Assembly: GCF_033807715.1 (NCBI RefSeq)
Contig: NC_084587.1
Span: 19,133,017 to 19,197,016 of the forward strand
Direction: 5' to 3'
DNA: 64,000 nt
Origin: Cololabis saira
Lineage: Eukaryota > Chordata > Actinopteri > Beloniformes > Belonidae
How positions within the stretch are numbered: position 1 is the first letter of the stretch; each line of letters starts with the position of its first letter. The position numbers were made by a program, and so were the translations under genes. The notes under the pieces are model-generated. The model made no database searches. It was not told the DNA's origin and saw only the letters and a program-made list of their open reading frames with translations. This document shows, in pieces, positions 25,401 through 39,000 of this stretch.

Positions 25401-26876
25401 TGAATCAGTGTCATTACATACAATAAAAAAAGTACAAATATATTCCCCATTTTTTCCTACTTTTGCACCAGTGATGTCCTAGATGCTTGTTTTGTTTTGG
25501 GTTGCTTTTTAGGCTTTGGTGGATGTTGGAGACAAACCGGCCTCTTTTGTGGGCTCACGTCAGTGGATAGGATCTATTGAAGTTCAGAATGTTCTGAACC
25601 ATCTGCTTGACATCACTTCTAAGATCATGTTTGTGAGGTATGATGACATTCCTAAAAACAGCAGTTCATATGAGTAAAATCAATTAACTTTACCACTAAT
25701 AAGTGTAATCTTTAGTCAGGGATCTGAGTTGGCATCCAAAGGCAGAGAACTGGCCAACCACTTCCTTACTGAAGGGACTCCTATCATGATTGGTGAGATT
25801 CATTTCAGACTATTATTTTAAACATTTTTGGTTTTGGAGTCTTCCCGACCATGACTTTTGAAAACGCACAGAAAAACCACATTTATTTAATCAGAACAAC
25901 ATTTGGGCCAATGATGTTTTTTGTGGCATTAGTCTGGATGATTGTTTGGGCATTTTGACCACGGCATACAGTGTACATATCTTTTAAAAAAAGAGCAACT
26001 TAACAACAGCTGTATGATTTTTTTGATTTTTTTTCTTTCAGTTGAATATAGATGTATACAATTGTCATATATATATATATTCACACATAAGGGCTCACAC
26101 CCAGATATCAAAAATCTCAGCCTTCTAGTTTTCATTTTGCACACATTAAAGTGCCATAACATGCCCTCTGATTTGTTTTTTATTTTTTCCTTCACTGTTT
26201 AATGACAAACAGTTGTCTCGTGTTTTCTAGCATCTATCTTGCTATTGGTTGATGACTTGTCTTGATGGCAGAGATTCACGGTTGCTGTTTCAAATATACC
26301 CCAAGTTCATACTTGTGTGCTATGTCTGTCCTTTGTCTGACCCTGAAGCAAATACTTTTCTGTTCTCAGAAGATCAAGGTGGCTGGAAATTTTACTGAAA
26401 AAAAACCAACACAATTGGCAATTTTACATAGAGACTCTTCCCTCATTCAAAGAATCCTATCATAGGTGTTGATCTTAGTTTACAATGACAAGTCAAAGTT
26501 CTTTTTAAGACTTGGATTTTCCTTTGCTTCGTGTTGAAGGTGGGGGCGTCTTGGCTCACACCATACTCGGGGTTACGTGGAGTGAGACCACAGGGCAGAT
26601 CCGCTATCTCATTCTAGATCCACATTACACCGGAGCTGAAGACCTCCAAGTCATCACAGAAAAGGTACCTGTAAAATTTTGATTAAAGTGTGCTAGAAAC
26701 ATTTCATGAAAGCATTAGATAATCATATAAACTTTTCAAGAAAAACTCAAAGTGTGTCTCCTTTTAAAAGTGGATGTTCTCCTTCATAGGGCTGGTGTGG
26801 CTGGAAAGGACCTGATTTTTGGGATCAAACTGCATATTACAATCTCTGTTTGCCTCAGAGACCCAGGATCTTCTGA
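21504..26876 (+). CDS. ufsp2: UFM1-specific peptidase 2, 12 exons
   Basis: Cysteine protease that matures the UFM1 precursor and removes UFM1 from conjugates, acting in the cytosol and at the ER. Exons: 21504-21506, 21705-21786, 22783-22957, 23375-23435, 23645-23799, 23936-24128, 24993-25139, 25224-25388, 25513-25637, 25716-25792, 26540-26664, 26790-26876. All introns are GT-AG and phases join to 464 aa (human 469). The first exon holds only the start codon, so the protein begins [20 protein letters not shown]. The C78 peptidase domain has Cys297 in [12 protein letters not shown] and Asp421-Pro-His423 in [13 protein letters not shown], the full catalytic set, so the enzyme looks active. Exon 4 encodes a KKKKKNKK basic stretch. 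Intron 6 contains a hAT-type insertion. Confidence 0.97.
22315..22491 (+). repeat. Fish repeat 3' end with TA and (ATTC)n tails
   Basis: GGGGTAGGAACTAGGAAAAAG, CTTCTTCCTACTCC and TTCGAACATATGTGAA form a known teleost interspersed repeat tail, followed by a TA run (22416-22442) and ATTC units (22459-22491). Lies in ufsp2 intron 2. Confidence 0.55.
23170..23197. repeat. Poly-G run
   Basis: An almost pure G tract (GGGGGCGG then about 18 G) in ufsp2 intron 3. Such runs can form G-quadruplexes and are prone to length errors in sequencing. Confidence 0.85.
24197..24908. mobile_element. Non-autonomous hAT-type element in ufsp2 intron 6
   Basis: Ends CAGAGGTGTCAAGTAAC and its inverse ...TTTGACACCTCTG, flanked by a perfect 8-bp duplication TGAATATA (24189-24196 and 24909-24916). 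Subterminal TTACTTGAGTA-like motifs resemble those of the element at 20307. 712 bp, no transposase. Confidence 0.9.
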
Positions 26877-28479
26877 ACTCCCTTACACATTCATAAATGG
26901 ACCTCATTTTGCTTTTGTAAAATACCTGAAAATATATGGAAGAGGAATATGATCTCTTTCAATAGAATTATAAGTAATTTTTGTTGAAGCCCTGCATAAA
27001 TGTTTGTTTAGTAACAAATGACAACAACCTGAGATGACGTTTATATTTGTCTTTAAAATAGAAATGGGTTATTAAATGGGCTTTCTGAACTGTGATCGTT
27101 TCAGTTTGAAGATCAACATTTCAACAGTTTTGTCTTTACATTACATCATTGGTGACTCACCTACACGTGTGTCTCTAAGCAGAGAGCTGCCCTTCTGAGG
27201 CAGAGCGATGTCGTCGCCTCTTTGTAACTTTATAGTACTTGTGATTTTACAAGTAATTAAATAATACAGCGTAGATGTTCATCTACTTCCTTGTCCTTTT
27301 ATTATTTTGTTTGTATTTAAATGTTACAGACGAGATCTGAACGGATTTTTAGTATGATGAGCCACAAAATTTAAACTTCCTAGTCTTTTTTTTTGCAACT
27401 CAGACCATTCTGACTGGGTGTATAACCTTATAACGTCCTCTGACATCCAACAGCAACTTTTGGTGCCGTGAGTTCAGTCTAATTAAAAAATACTTAAAAT
27501 TTAAAAATTATATATTCCAGTAATGTTCAGGTATTACGTATTCTTTGTATCCAGGAAGGAACTCCTGTAGAGGTCTGGGTTGCTGCAGAGCTGAATAAGC
27601 ATCTGATTGAAGATACTGTTGTTGAATTACTCTTGTAAAGAGGATGCTCAGTTGTCCATTATATTTTATTTTATGAAGCATCCTTCTTTACACAGTCCGC
27701 TCTAGAGGCTCCAGAACAGTGCCAGCATTGTTCATCAGTTTGTTCAGTTGTTTTTTCTTCTTCCAATTGCTGTCTCTTATGCTGGTACCCCGACAGATGA
27801 CTGCAGATGAAGTTGCATGATCCATAACACACTTATGGAACATACACAACATCTTGTTGTAAACACTTAAAGACCTAGGTATTCCTCAAGGCTGCTTGGT
27901 CCTGTCTAGAGGACAACAAGGTTACAGGATGAGGCGTCTGTGGATTGGGATCTTTCTTGCTCTTCCTATAAATAATATTTAAGATTTAATAATACATTTG
28001 TTAGCAAAACATTGTTTTGTAACAAGATGGTCAATTTATCACATTAAAATCTTCCTACTGATTATCCAATTTTCTCTTAAAGATTCAGGTATTCAACAGG
28101 AAATAAAACTCATTAAAGTGAAACATGTGCAGAACTTTTTTGATTTGACTGAAATTGGATAAATTGCCTTAGTAGCTAACATTTGGCTTTAATAAATCAT
28201 CACGGTCTACCTCTTTTGCACTGGTATGTAGATTCTTTGACAATGATCAACCATGTTTGTACACTACTCCTAAAGTGTTACTGACCTAAAAGATCAGCAT
28301 TTCATGAGTGTCACTTCTGGATCTAACTATGTTATTAAGGGTAAAACCGTAACAAATTGTAATTTCAGGGGATGCGTCTCCAGTTAATCCCTTTTGTTGT
28401 TAATGGAGATGCGCTAGAGGAAACTGTTACTTTGGAGGAATAAATGCCCAAGAAAAAGTAAATGACCTCTCCAGTGAAG
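26877..28479 (+). other. ufsp2 3' UTR and intergenic spacer
   Basis: Begins after the ufsp2 TGA. No canonical AATAAA close to the stop was seen; an ATTAAA variant occurs at about 27071. The rest is AT-rich with no recognised gene. Confidence 0.4.
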
Positions 28480-30150
28480 AGCTTCTTCAGCAGTAAAATC
28501 ATCAGAATCAGAGAAGAAATTTACCAGGCCTACCTGGCAGCGGCTGTGAGCATTTCTTCCCCTTCAGGGACTTCCTTGGGTCCTGACCTGACTAGATTTT
28601 TCTTTTCCCTGTTGACCTCCCTGACCTGACCTCAGTCATCAATGGAGCTAAGTCATCTAAGTGTCTGTTAGACCTCATCCCAACTCGAGTACTCAAAAAT
28701 GTTTTCTCTCTTATTGGTATGAGCATACTGAACCAGATCAACTTATTCCTAAATCTAGGATGTGCCACAGGTTTTTAAAGTTGCATATTAAACCTATACT
28801 CAAAAAACCCTCTCTTGACCCAAACATTTTAGCGACTTATAGACCAATTTCCAGCCTTACAGTTATACATAGAATTCTGAAAAAGGCCAATTATGTGACC
28901 ATTTGTATAAAAATGATCTCTGAAGTTTTTCAGTCAAGGTTCAGAAAGCATCAAAGCACAGAAACAGCGCTGGTTAGTCACTAATCACCTTCTTATAGCC
29001 TCAGATAATGGATAAGTGTCCACCCTGCTGCTTTTGACATCTGTAGATGACAGCAAGGGACGGCACTGGGTTGGTTTAAGTCATATCTACCTGACAGATT
29101 CCAGTTTGTTCATGTTCATGAGGTTTCTTCTGCACAGATGAGGGTCTGGTATGGTGTCCCTCAGGGTTCAGTATAAGGCCAATATTGTTCAGTTTATACA
29201 TCCAGCCCTTAGGAAGTTTATCCAGAACCACGGCATCCATTTTCATTGCGAGGCTGATGATCCGCAGCTGTATTTGTCTATGAAGCCAGACTTCAGACAT
29301 GTCTTAAGGACATCAAGTACTGGATGTCCCATAAATTTTTCCTTCTAAATTCTGATAAAACAGAGGTTATTATTTTTGTTAACTAACACCATTGGAAGGT
29401 ATTAGATGGTGTTGCAATGGCTTCCAGTATGAAACCTTGGTGTTATTTTTCATCAGGATTTGTTGTTTAAAGAGTACATTAATCCGGTTTGTAAGACAGT
29501 GTTTTTCCATCTCCGTAATAGCGGAAAGATTAGAAGCATCCTCTCCCGGAGTGATGCTGAAAAATGAATTTACAGGTTTGTAACTTCTATACTTGATTAC
29601 TGTAATGTATTATTAGCACGATGGCCAAGTAACTCTCTAAATAACCTCCAGCTGATCCAAAATGTAGCAGTGCAAGTGCTGACAGGAATCAACAAGAGAG
29701 AACACGTTTTATCCAATGTTAGCCTTCCAACATTTGCTCTGTAAAGTTCAGAATGTAATTCAAAATGTTATTACTTGCATGTAAAGTCCTAAACCGCTCA
29801 GAGGGCATGTTTACTTAATAATTAATACTAAGTAGTTCCTAGAGTATCCAAATGTAGATTTAGAGGACGGGCCTTCTGTTATGTCACTACCAGATTGGAA
29901 GCAACTTCCAATCTGGGGTAAGAAGGCTGAAACCACCTCTACCTTTAAAACCAAACTTAAAACATTTCTGTTTAGTAAAACCTATAGTTGGTGTAAACTC
30001 TAGTGTGTTAGGGGCAGTAGCCATAGCTACAGCTACAGGATAAGACTAGAGCAGCTCGTTGTAAACATATAGTAGCTGATCAGCATAATTGCATATGTTG
30101 TTTATACATCTTCTGTACATGTTTGCAGGCCAGAACTTCTGTCTATATGT
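28480..30150 (+). pseudogene. L2-like LINE relic
   Basis: Plus-strand pieces of reverse transcriptase: LHIKPILKKPSLDPN and LATYRPISSLTVIHRI, then FQSRFRKHQSTETAL, YLPDRFQFV near 29090, YGVPQGSV near 29150, the YxDD region as EADDPQLYLS, and near 29570-29630 a degraded LDYCN block. At least five frames are needed to read it, so it is dead. It lies between ufsp2 and cfap97. Confidence 0.78.
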
Positions 30151-30473
30151 CTAACTAACCATGTATCAGTAATATGTACTTATAAATCTTAGTGTGAGAT
30201 TTTGTACTCTTAATTTAAATATTAAAAAACATATTCTTAAAAAAATCATATACTCCATATCTTTGACAGATCTGTATTTACTTATTTTGTGAATTGGGTT
30301 AGGATTATGAATCATGCCCCTTTGTGAAACAGAGGTCAAGATATTAAGATACAATTTTGACTATAAGTCTTTTTTTCTTCTTTTCATTTGGCTTCTGTTT
30401 GTGTATGGACATTATTTAAAGTGGACATGAGGCATAATGTGAATTTTATCGTGCTTTGACTCGTCGATTTACA

Positions 30474-30851
30474 TACAGGACTGTCTCAGAAAATTAGAAT
30501 GTTGTGATAAAGTTCTTTATTTTCTGTAATGCAATTAAAAAAACAAAAATGGCATACATTCTGGATTCATTACAAATCAACTGAAATATTGCAAGCCTTT
30601 TATTATTTTAATATTGCTGATTATGGCTTACAGTTTAAGATTAAGATTCCCCGAAATATTCAAATTTTTTGAGATAGGATATTTGAGTTTTCTTAAGCTG
30701 TAGTGTACGCCATGATCAGCAATATTAAAATAATAAAAGGCTTGCAATATTTCAGTTGATTTGTAATGAATCCAGAATGTATGACATTTTTTGCATTACA
30801 GAAAATAAAGGACTTTATCACAATATTCTTATTTTCTGAGACAGTCCTGTA
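30474..30851. mobile_element. Fold-back MITE, family A, full-length copy
   Basis: TA, then CAGGACTGTCTCAGAAAAT, two arms of about 180 bp that are inverted copies of each other, then ATTTTCTGAGACAGTCCTG and TA. The arms include TACATTCTGGATTCATTAC and its complement. The long hairpin and TA flanks suggest mobilisation by a Tc1/mariner-type transposase. No coding capacity. Confidence 0.85.
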
Positions 30852-30893
30852 CTTTTAAATGTTATTTTTGTTTGAATTCTTCTGATACGAATA

Positions 30894-31037
30894 AAGCCGG
30901 AATTATGGTCTGCGTAAAATCGACGCAGAGCTTACGGCGTAGGGTACGCGGCGACGCGCAAGGTACTGTGCGTGTCGCCGCGTACCGTACACCGTAGGCT
31001 CTGCGTTGGTGTAACGCGGTACCCTAAATCAGCCTTA
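30894..31037. mobile_element. GC-rich fold-back MITE, family B, at the cfap97 promoter
   Basis: An inverted repeat of about 140 bp: AAATCGACGCAGAGC and TACGCGGCGACGCGC in the left arm, answered by GTGTCGCCGCGTACC, GGCTCTGCGTTGG and TAAATCAGCC in the right arm. A second copy of the family is at 58347-58466. It ends about 190 bases upstream of the first probable cfap97 exon's ATG. Confidence 0.75.
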
Positions 31038-31049
31038 AGAAAACAGTTA

Positions 31050-31250
31050 CAGCCAGCGGCTGCTGCAGAGGTGCCCTAGCAACCGTTGCCAGGAAGTGAC
31101 GTAGCATAGCTACTAGCCACCACGTAGCTGCATCAGGCTAGCAGCGAATTTGTATTTTTTTCACGATTTAACACTTCTCAACGCAACGCGTCTAGTTGCA
31201 AGAAGTGAAGGAATCTCTGAGGAAATATGAGTTGTGCTTGTCTTCGGCAG
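31050..31250 (+). promoter_or_regulatory. Probable cfap97 promoter and non-coding exon 1
   Basis: A short GC-richer block ending in CTTCGGCAG followed by a consensus donor GTGAGG at 31251. The next acceptor that fits is at 32975, immediately upstream of the first coding exon. A start codon at 31227 opens a small upstream frame (see findings). The exon is inferred from splice signals only. Confidence 0.5.
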
Positions 31251-31737
31251 GTGAGGTTTTGCGTCGGATATTTTTACCTTAAATTAACACTGATTGGCAG
31301 GAAAAAAGTTAGCTGATATCTGAAGTATGTTTGTTTTGGTTTATGTTTTGATTTCAAACTCTCTAAACTGTAACTGAACGTGGTTAAAATTGTGTGTTTT
31401 TTTTCATTTTATCTTTTTCTATTGACACTAGATTTTCTCTCTGGCTAAGGTTTAACTGCAACACTAAATAAAAATGTGAAATCGTCATGAGGTTTTTTTT
31501 TTTAATTAGAAAGGCATTGGTTTTTCTGTTTCTCCAGTCTTTATGGTTTAAAAACAAACTAGAATATTATTAAATCTCGCAACTTTTGAAACATGGACTA
31601 TCTGATTTTTTTTTCTCAAATTATTTATGAAGTACTTCAATAATTTTGCATGTCTGTGTTTTTATTTTATCAGTCTTTTCCAACTAAAATTCATTGCTTA
31701 AACAAGAATCTCACAGAGGTACCTGCATGTGTTTAGT

Positions 31738-32745
31738 AAGGCAAGGCAAGGCAAATTTATTTATATAGCACAATTCAACACAAGGTAATTCAAAGTGCTT
31801 TACATTGACATTAAAAGCGACAGGACATAATAACAAATAGGTAAGAATAAGAAAAGAAGTAAACTAATAAAAAGCACAAGCTGTTAAAAATAAGGGCAGT
31901 AGAATACAGCAGGTAAGTTTAATTTAAGAGTACGCTTCAGTAAACAGTAATGTTTTTAGGCCTGATTTAAAGGAGCTGACAGTTGGAGCAGACCTCAGGT
32001 CTACAGGAAGTTTGTTCCACCGGTGAGGAGCAGAATAACTGAACGCTGCCTCACCTTGCTTGGTTCTTGTTCTTGGGAACCACAACAAACCAGATCCAGA
32101 TGAACCTCAGGGGTCTGGGAGCTCCATAGGGAACTGGGGACAGATCAACCATGTATTTTGGTCCAAGACCATTCAGGTCTTTGTAGACCAGCAGTAAGAT
32201 TTTAAACTCTATCTTTTGACTCACTGGAAGCCAGTGTAGTGATTTCATGACCGGTGTAATATGGTCCAGTTTCCTGGTGTTTGTAAGGACTCTGGCGGCA
32301 GTGTTCTGGATCAGCTGCAGATTGATTTCTTGGCCTGTAAAGATGCCATTGCAATAATCCAACCTACTGAAAATAAATGCATGAATAAGTTTTTCCATGT
32401 CTTGTTTAGACAGAATACCCTTAATTCTAGCAATGTTTTTTAGGTGGTAATAGGCAGATTTAGTGATACACTTTAGATGGCTGTTGAAGTTCAGGTCTGA
32501 GTCAATAATTACACCAATATTTCTGGCTTGATTTGTAGCTGTCAATGACATGGAGCCAAGGTGAGCGCTGATCTTTTCCCTTTCATTTTTAGGGCCAAAA
32601 ATGATCACCTCTGTCTTTTCTGCATTTAGCTGGAGAAAATTCTGGCACATCCACTCATTGATTTGGTGAATACAGTTACTCAATGAGAGTAGGGGACTGT
32701 AGTAGGCCCATTCAAGATATTGTTCTGATATCCTTTCCACAATGC
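31738..32745 (-). pseudogene. L2-like LINE 3' fragment, relatively young
   Basis: On the minus strand the end of an RT reads open from about 32740 to 32051: WMCQNFLQLNAEKTEVIIFG, ARNIGVIIDSDLNF, FIFSRLDYCNGIFTG, QNTAARVLTNTRK and LHWLPVSQKIEFKILLLVYK. After one frameshift it continues to about 31940. The 3' end is an AATTTATTTATATAGCAC segment and a GGCAA tandem tail (31738-31755). Its 5' end is truncated. It lies in the first intron of cfap97, antisense to the gene. Confidence 0.82.
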
Positions 32746-33000
32746 TTAAAACCAGACCTGATTTTCCTCTCTAGATGAATTATATGAGTAAAAAAAAATC
32801 AGTTTGAGTTTGTAGAGAGGAAAAAAAGGTTGGACAAAAATACCACCCATTTTCTAAATTTCTAAACAAGCTCAAGTTTTTCAAAGAGGCTAGTTTATTT
32901 TATCCATAAAAATGATGTTAAAACTTGAAAAAACATAATCATTGATAATTCACTTTTTAATTATTATGCTTTCAGGTTGTTTGTACTTGCAAAGGCTGCA

Positions 33001-36000
33001 ATGTTAAATCCGAGTGAACTGCACGGTGAAGTGGATCACTCGTTTTTTGACAGTGACTGTGATAACAGTGAAGATGGGGGTAAAAGGATGGAGAAAAATG
33101 TGAAGGCTAAAAAGCAGAACCCTACAAGTCATACTGGCAATCCTGGGGCTAATATACCCCAAAAGAAGCAAGTGCAGATCAGCAAGAACATCAGAGCACC
33201 TGATGTATCCTCTGTTTCCAGTGCTTTAGGTAAAGCCACAAAGGACAGTGAGTATGGCTCTTATTTGCATTCTAAAAGCCTCAGTGGAACAAATGCAGCT
33301 TTGTTGTCAATCACACAAGATGCTGATTGTGTCTCTAACAATAATCCAGGTGAGATGGAAGAAAATGCCTTAGCATCAAGAAAGAGAAACAAACAGTCTC
33401 CTAAAAAACTGATAAGCAATCGTCACCTTCAAAGTCCATCTCCCACCCCAACTCAGTCCAGTGCAGACAGCTTCTGTAGCAGTAGAAACAGTGATGTGGA
33501 GCCTTACAACCATCCCAAAACCACCAAATCTTCACGTCCTGGAAGAGGAAGAGTGGGGTCGGCAGGATCTCATAATTTGCCTAACACTAGTGCAAATGAA
33601 TCAGATGACAGTGCAACAGATGTAAGCCCCTCATCCTCCCCTGGATCCAGTCCTTTGCAGTTGCCAAAGCTGACCCACACAGACTTTGAAGAGGAAAGCC
33701 ATCAGGAACAGCAGCAAGAGAGTGCACCCTCCAGTGGCCTTGGTACAATCCACATGGATGAAGGTGAGTAAATGTCTACATTTTTTGTTTGCCAACCATG
33801 TTTGCTGTGTGCTTTCACCACTGATTCCCAACTTTTTGCACAAGTAAATATCCTAAAGAGTGCCATTTAGCGTTGAAGTTGTGTAATTGTTATATTGTGC
33901 TTATAATATCTTACCGCGTGGACACAGAAAATGAAGTAGACAATGTTAAAGAGATTGATGTACATTGAATTTATATGTTTTATGGGTATTTTCAAAACAA
34001 ATACATTTATTGCACTTGTTCATTAGCAAGTTAAAAACACAGACATGATGTATTTTACTGGCAGATTATTGTAATTTAACAAATGTGTCTTGTGCCAATC
34101 AGTTTCCATCAGTTTAGGATCTCAGCTTGATCATAAACTGGTTTTCCATTATCCTGGAGGGCGAAACAGGAAGAACTACTCATTTTCCAATGACGAGGTC
34201 TGCCGCATAGATCGAGAGAATCAGCGACTTCTTCGGGAGCTGTCACGAGTTTCTCCAAGCCACAGAGCAGGAAGTGGAGTGGGAAAGAGAGCGCATGTGG
34301 TCAGCAACTTGCCTCGGACTCTCCTCTCTCACAGTGCAATTAATAGGCAAAAAAATCAGCAACGCATCGAGCGGGAGAACCTGGTGAGTTATATGTATCT
34401 TAGAAAGAAACCTGATGGTTTTCTTTTTTTTTATTGATATATTTCAGTGACAATATACATACTCAAAATACGCTTGTAAAAACTGCATCTGAGCAAACCA
34501 CAAGACTTCTGAAACTATGTACTTTGATCAGATGAGATCCAAACTGGACTTCTTTGGTTTTAATGGCTAGCCTCATGTTTTGCAAAAACCAAATGCAATA
34601 TTTGACAGAAAACACCTCACATCCACTATCAAGTAGAGCTGCAGGACCTGGGGACTTTTCAATCATTTAGTTGACCATGAGATCTTTTGTATATCAGAGA
34701 TCCATCTGTCCAACAGTTAAAGCTTGGTCCAAGTTGGGTTATGCACTATGATCTGGTAAACAGCAGAAAAATATGCAACAGGATGGCTATGAAATAAAAC
34801 AAAGTTTAATAAAGTCCAGACCTCAACTCAATTGATATAATGTGTTGGGACCTTAGGAGAGATGTGCTTAACCGTATGTCCAAAAATCTCAGAAATCTGA
34901 CGCAATGTTGTGAAAAAGAAAGGGCACAAAGTTGCTCCACAACAATGTGAGGGATGAACAAAAATAATTACACAAAAAACAACTTATTCACGTGATTGCT
35001 GCTTAAAGAGAATCGACAAGCATTTGAATCATGTGGGTGCTTGGTATTACCCACACAATTTGAATCTTTGGCTTTTTATTTATTTTTTATAAATATATAC
35101 ATAATGATATGTTGGAGAGAAAAAAACACAGCTTTTTTAGTTTTGCTGCTTGTTATTGTTTGTCAGTAGGTATATTTGCTTACTACTTACTGTAGATTCA
35201 CTGTGATCAGATGTTTTTTTTAATATATATTTATAATTTTTGCTCGCTCGCTCGCTCGCTCACACACACAAAAGAAACATTATTTAATAAGACAAGGGAG
35301 CACTTACTTGAGCTGAGGTGCACAGACACGAATGACTGTAAGAAGACTGTCAAGTAGATCTTTGACAGCTTTGATCCCAGTGAATGTAGAAAAGTGGTTT
35401 TCATCATCTGCTGAAGACATATTAGAGATTTGTGGCCGATCATTGAGAGGAATGAACAGTCAAACACATCAACCAGACACTTCACTGGCTTTTTAGTGAT
35501 GGATGACATTTAAAACTGCTGTGTCTAAAGCAGTTCTTCCTTTTGACCCTGCTTTTTCTCCTCGCCGGGGATCTGGACTTTGTCTGTTTGCTGCTCGTTC
35601 AGGCCAAGATAATCACTGTCTTTAAAAATTCACTTTCTTTGTTGGAAGGATATTATTTTCAAAGTAGAAATAACATTTAAATTGTTTATAAAAGCTCTAT
35701 GATGCCAGCCTTTGCAATCTGCCCTCTGCACTAAAGCAAAGCAGACTCGATGTGTTTATTGCATCTGTGAAAAGGATCCAGGATAGAGCCCTTTTACCAC
35801 TGGGACATGGTATAGTTCAGAGTCTGTTCAAATGCCTTGACCCCTGAGACGCATTAGCCTCATAATCATAGCATTATAAGGTCCCTCATGTCCTTTACAA
35901 GCAATCAGTATTTTCTGTATGACAGTGATGTTTTTTCTTCTGCTTTTCTAGAATGGAACCCATGAATAATTATGCTTAAAGTTATTCTTTAATGATAATG

Positions 36001-39000
36001 ATCATTTAATGTTAAGTCGCTTTTTTGATCTCCAGATGTCAAAGGTTGTTCAGTCACTAAGGACATGTTTTCATATGTTTATTATCTCCTAGATATGAAG
36101 CTAAGGGTCTTTTTTACAGTCTAGGTATTGACTTTGAAAGCAGATATCAATTGAAAGCAAAAGGTGGTAATAAAATTATCCCAAGAAAAAAAAATAATGT
36201 TATAGGATAAGAATATCTGCCATTGCAAGAAATTAAGGATTTTATCAATAGATAATAAAAGAAACAACCTGTGATTAAGACAATGATATATGCAATTTTC
36301 TACACGTTATTATTATAAATAATGTGTGTTCCTTATCTTATTAATTATAATAACAATACATGTATGTCTGAGGTGTACATTTGTAAAAGGGGTACTAGTG
36401 TGATTGCTCTGATTCACAAGTATTAGTGGGTGTCTGTCTGAGAGCACTCCCCTGAAAACGGACACTGATGGACTTGGACAGACTGCAGCAGGTGGCTGGT
36501 CGTGGCAGCGCTACAGAGTGACATTATGAGGCAGTTCAAGCGCTGCTGCTTTAGCCTCTTGTCTCATATTTAACCTTAACTTACCACCTAGCTGCGAAAA
36601 GTCCTGGTTAAACAAGCAACAGTGTTTATGAGTGAAACAGGAAAATTGTCCTCATGTGTCCTCTAGTGGTGACCAGAAGGTGGGCTGTTACAAAGAAACA
36701 ACCACACTCGTATTCATTATTTTTGTTCATGTGTTTCTCACATCTCTCATGATAGTTTATTGGAGATTATAGTATATTAAATTGTTGTGAGGACAGAATG
36801 TGTTTCAGTCATTTTTAGGACAAACTGTGCTCTCTAAAGTCCATCTTGTCAGCAATCCTTTTCGCCTTCTCTATTATTAGAGAGAAGTAATTGAATCTGC
36901 TGAGTGATCAGTGTATCCGCCCTACAAATCACACATATAACACACAACATTCGACTTGCGCAAAAACAAGTTCTGTGTATTTAAAACATTTTATTTATTT
37001 CAAGTAAATGAAATTACCGTAATACATTGTGTAAATTCTGTTTAGGAAGATTTCTGCAAATCTTCAGTCTGACTGCAGTCAGAGTCCAGTCATGTGGTTT
37101 AATTAAATTATTCTCGTAAAATAGCCTCTTAACCCTTGAGCCTTTTGCTAGTGGCAGATTAAGCTCACTCATAGATTTCTGCAGAACCTGATTGTGGGAG
37201 TGTGACTGCATGTATTACATTTAACCTCTTATACATACACCTCTGCCCACACACTTGTGTTTCCCTAGAGGATTTTATAAAAAATTATAGGATGGGAACA
37301 CATTTTTTTTGTAAATCAAATGCTTGCTCATTTCGTGAGTCATATGCAGACCTTTTTGGGCGTATAAGTGTAATTTCTATCTACACCTACTAATTACAGT
37401 GAGATTTAAAGCAGCCCATCAAAGCAAAAGTGTTGCCTCATTGATAATTTACTGATGGAGAGTACATGAGTGGACAAAATAATGAAAGCAACTCTCATTA
37501 TGAAGTAATAGAGCTCAATAATGTTGCTAATTTATGCCACCAGAGGTTTCTGAAAAGCTTAACCCTCATAGTTTAGGATTTTATTGCTTGTAAAAGATGG
37601 AGAAAAAGGTAGTATACTATTAGGCAAAAAAATAATTACACATAAAAATAGTAGGCTACAAACTTTTACATTAAAAGCGTACATATAATCAAGACATTTT
37701 ACTTAATTTACTTAATTTCTACTTGGGCTAAAGTATGCATTTCAGACTGTTCTATGTTGTCAAATTCATCTCTAGTTGAAATAAAATGTTACTGTTACAG
37801 CTTGTTGCCGTGAAGTTGATTTGCAGCATTAAAGAGCATATGTTTTTTTCCTCCTGTTCAAGTGAGACTCGTTTTGTTTCTCTTAGGCTATCCTGAAAAA
37901 ACTAGAGTCTGTGAAACCCACACCGGGCCTGCGGCGGTCAGAACAACTGTCAGACTACGAGCGCCAAATAAGATACCCTGGAGGTCGATCAAATCACCTT
38001 AAGTGTTCCATCACAAAAGAAGGGAGATCTCGTACCAGAACATCCTCAGGTAGGTGTTTCCAGGTCTGCTGACTTTCAGTCTGTTAAACTACTATGATGC
38101 CTTTTTGAAATTGCACATACCATAACAAGAGTGGCAGCATGGTGACTGCTCGTGCAAGGCTCTTAGCATGCACGGAGGGTTAATCTACTATCATTTGACA
38201 TCTACAACACAGAGAAAGGGGATTTTGACTGTTGCCTAAAAATGAAACCACTTTTGGAATAACACTTGAATACTAGGACTGTACAATAAATCCAAAATTT
38301 AAATGAATTGCAATATAAACATGCATGGTATCAATATTGCAAAAAAAGATTAAATATCACTATAAGTAGCACTCTATTACATTTCTAAATGCTGTGCATT
38401 CATGTTCTGAATCTCAATAATAAATAAATTAGATATTTGGCCAATAAGATGGACACTTTTTATTTACTTGTTTGTATTTATGTAATTCTCTCCCTGTTTG
38501 GAGATCGAAATTTCCCCCCAATGCTACAAAAATGAAGATGTTCTGCTGAAATGATCAGCAGACTCTATTTCCACCCAACTGGCGTTTGTTTCAGCAGCTT
38601 AGCAGAAAGACTTCCGTACCATAAACTTCAGAATTTGCTCATATAGCACAAGACATCATCCTCACAATTTCCAACAATGCTATGCATATTGCATGTTTTC
38701 CTAATATCGGGCAGCCTTATCCAAAACCTGTGTGTTTGGATTCAACAACATGAATACATGTTTGTTTGGTCACGTTGGAGCAGTCTGGTGTTTAATTGAT
38801 TTTATACAGGTACATTATTATTTTCCTTAATTGTTCATATATATGCAAGTTGCATTTACTTTTCTGGAATAGAAACCAAAGCTTGTGTTTAGTTTCTGTG
38901 TGAATGTAATGTTTGTAATATGGTAGCATCTCTCTCTTGTCCTTTCAGGTCCGAGGTCAGTCATCTCCAGTGCTGCTTTCGCTGACACTGACTCCACTAC

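Noticed and set aside
32977..33000. TTG at 32977 as an upstream start for cfap97
   Set aside because: It follows the splice acceptor directly, and the ATG at 33001 gives an amino end of the right length.
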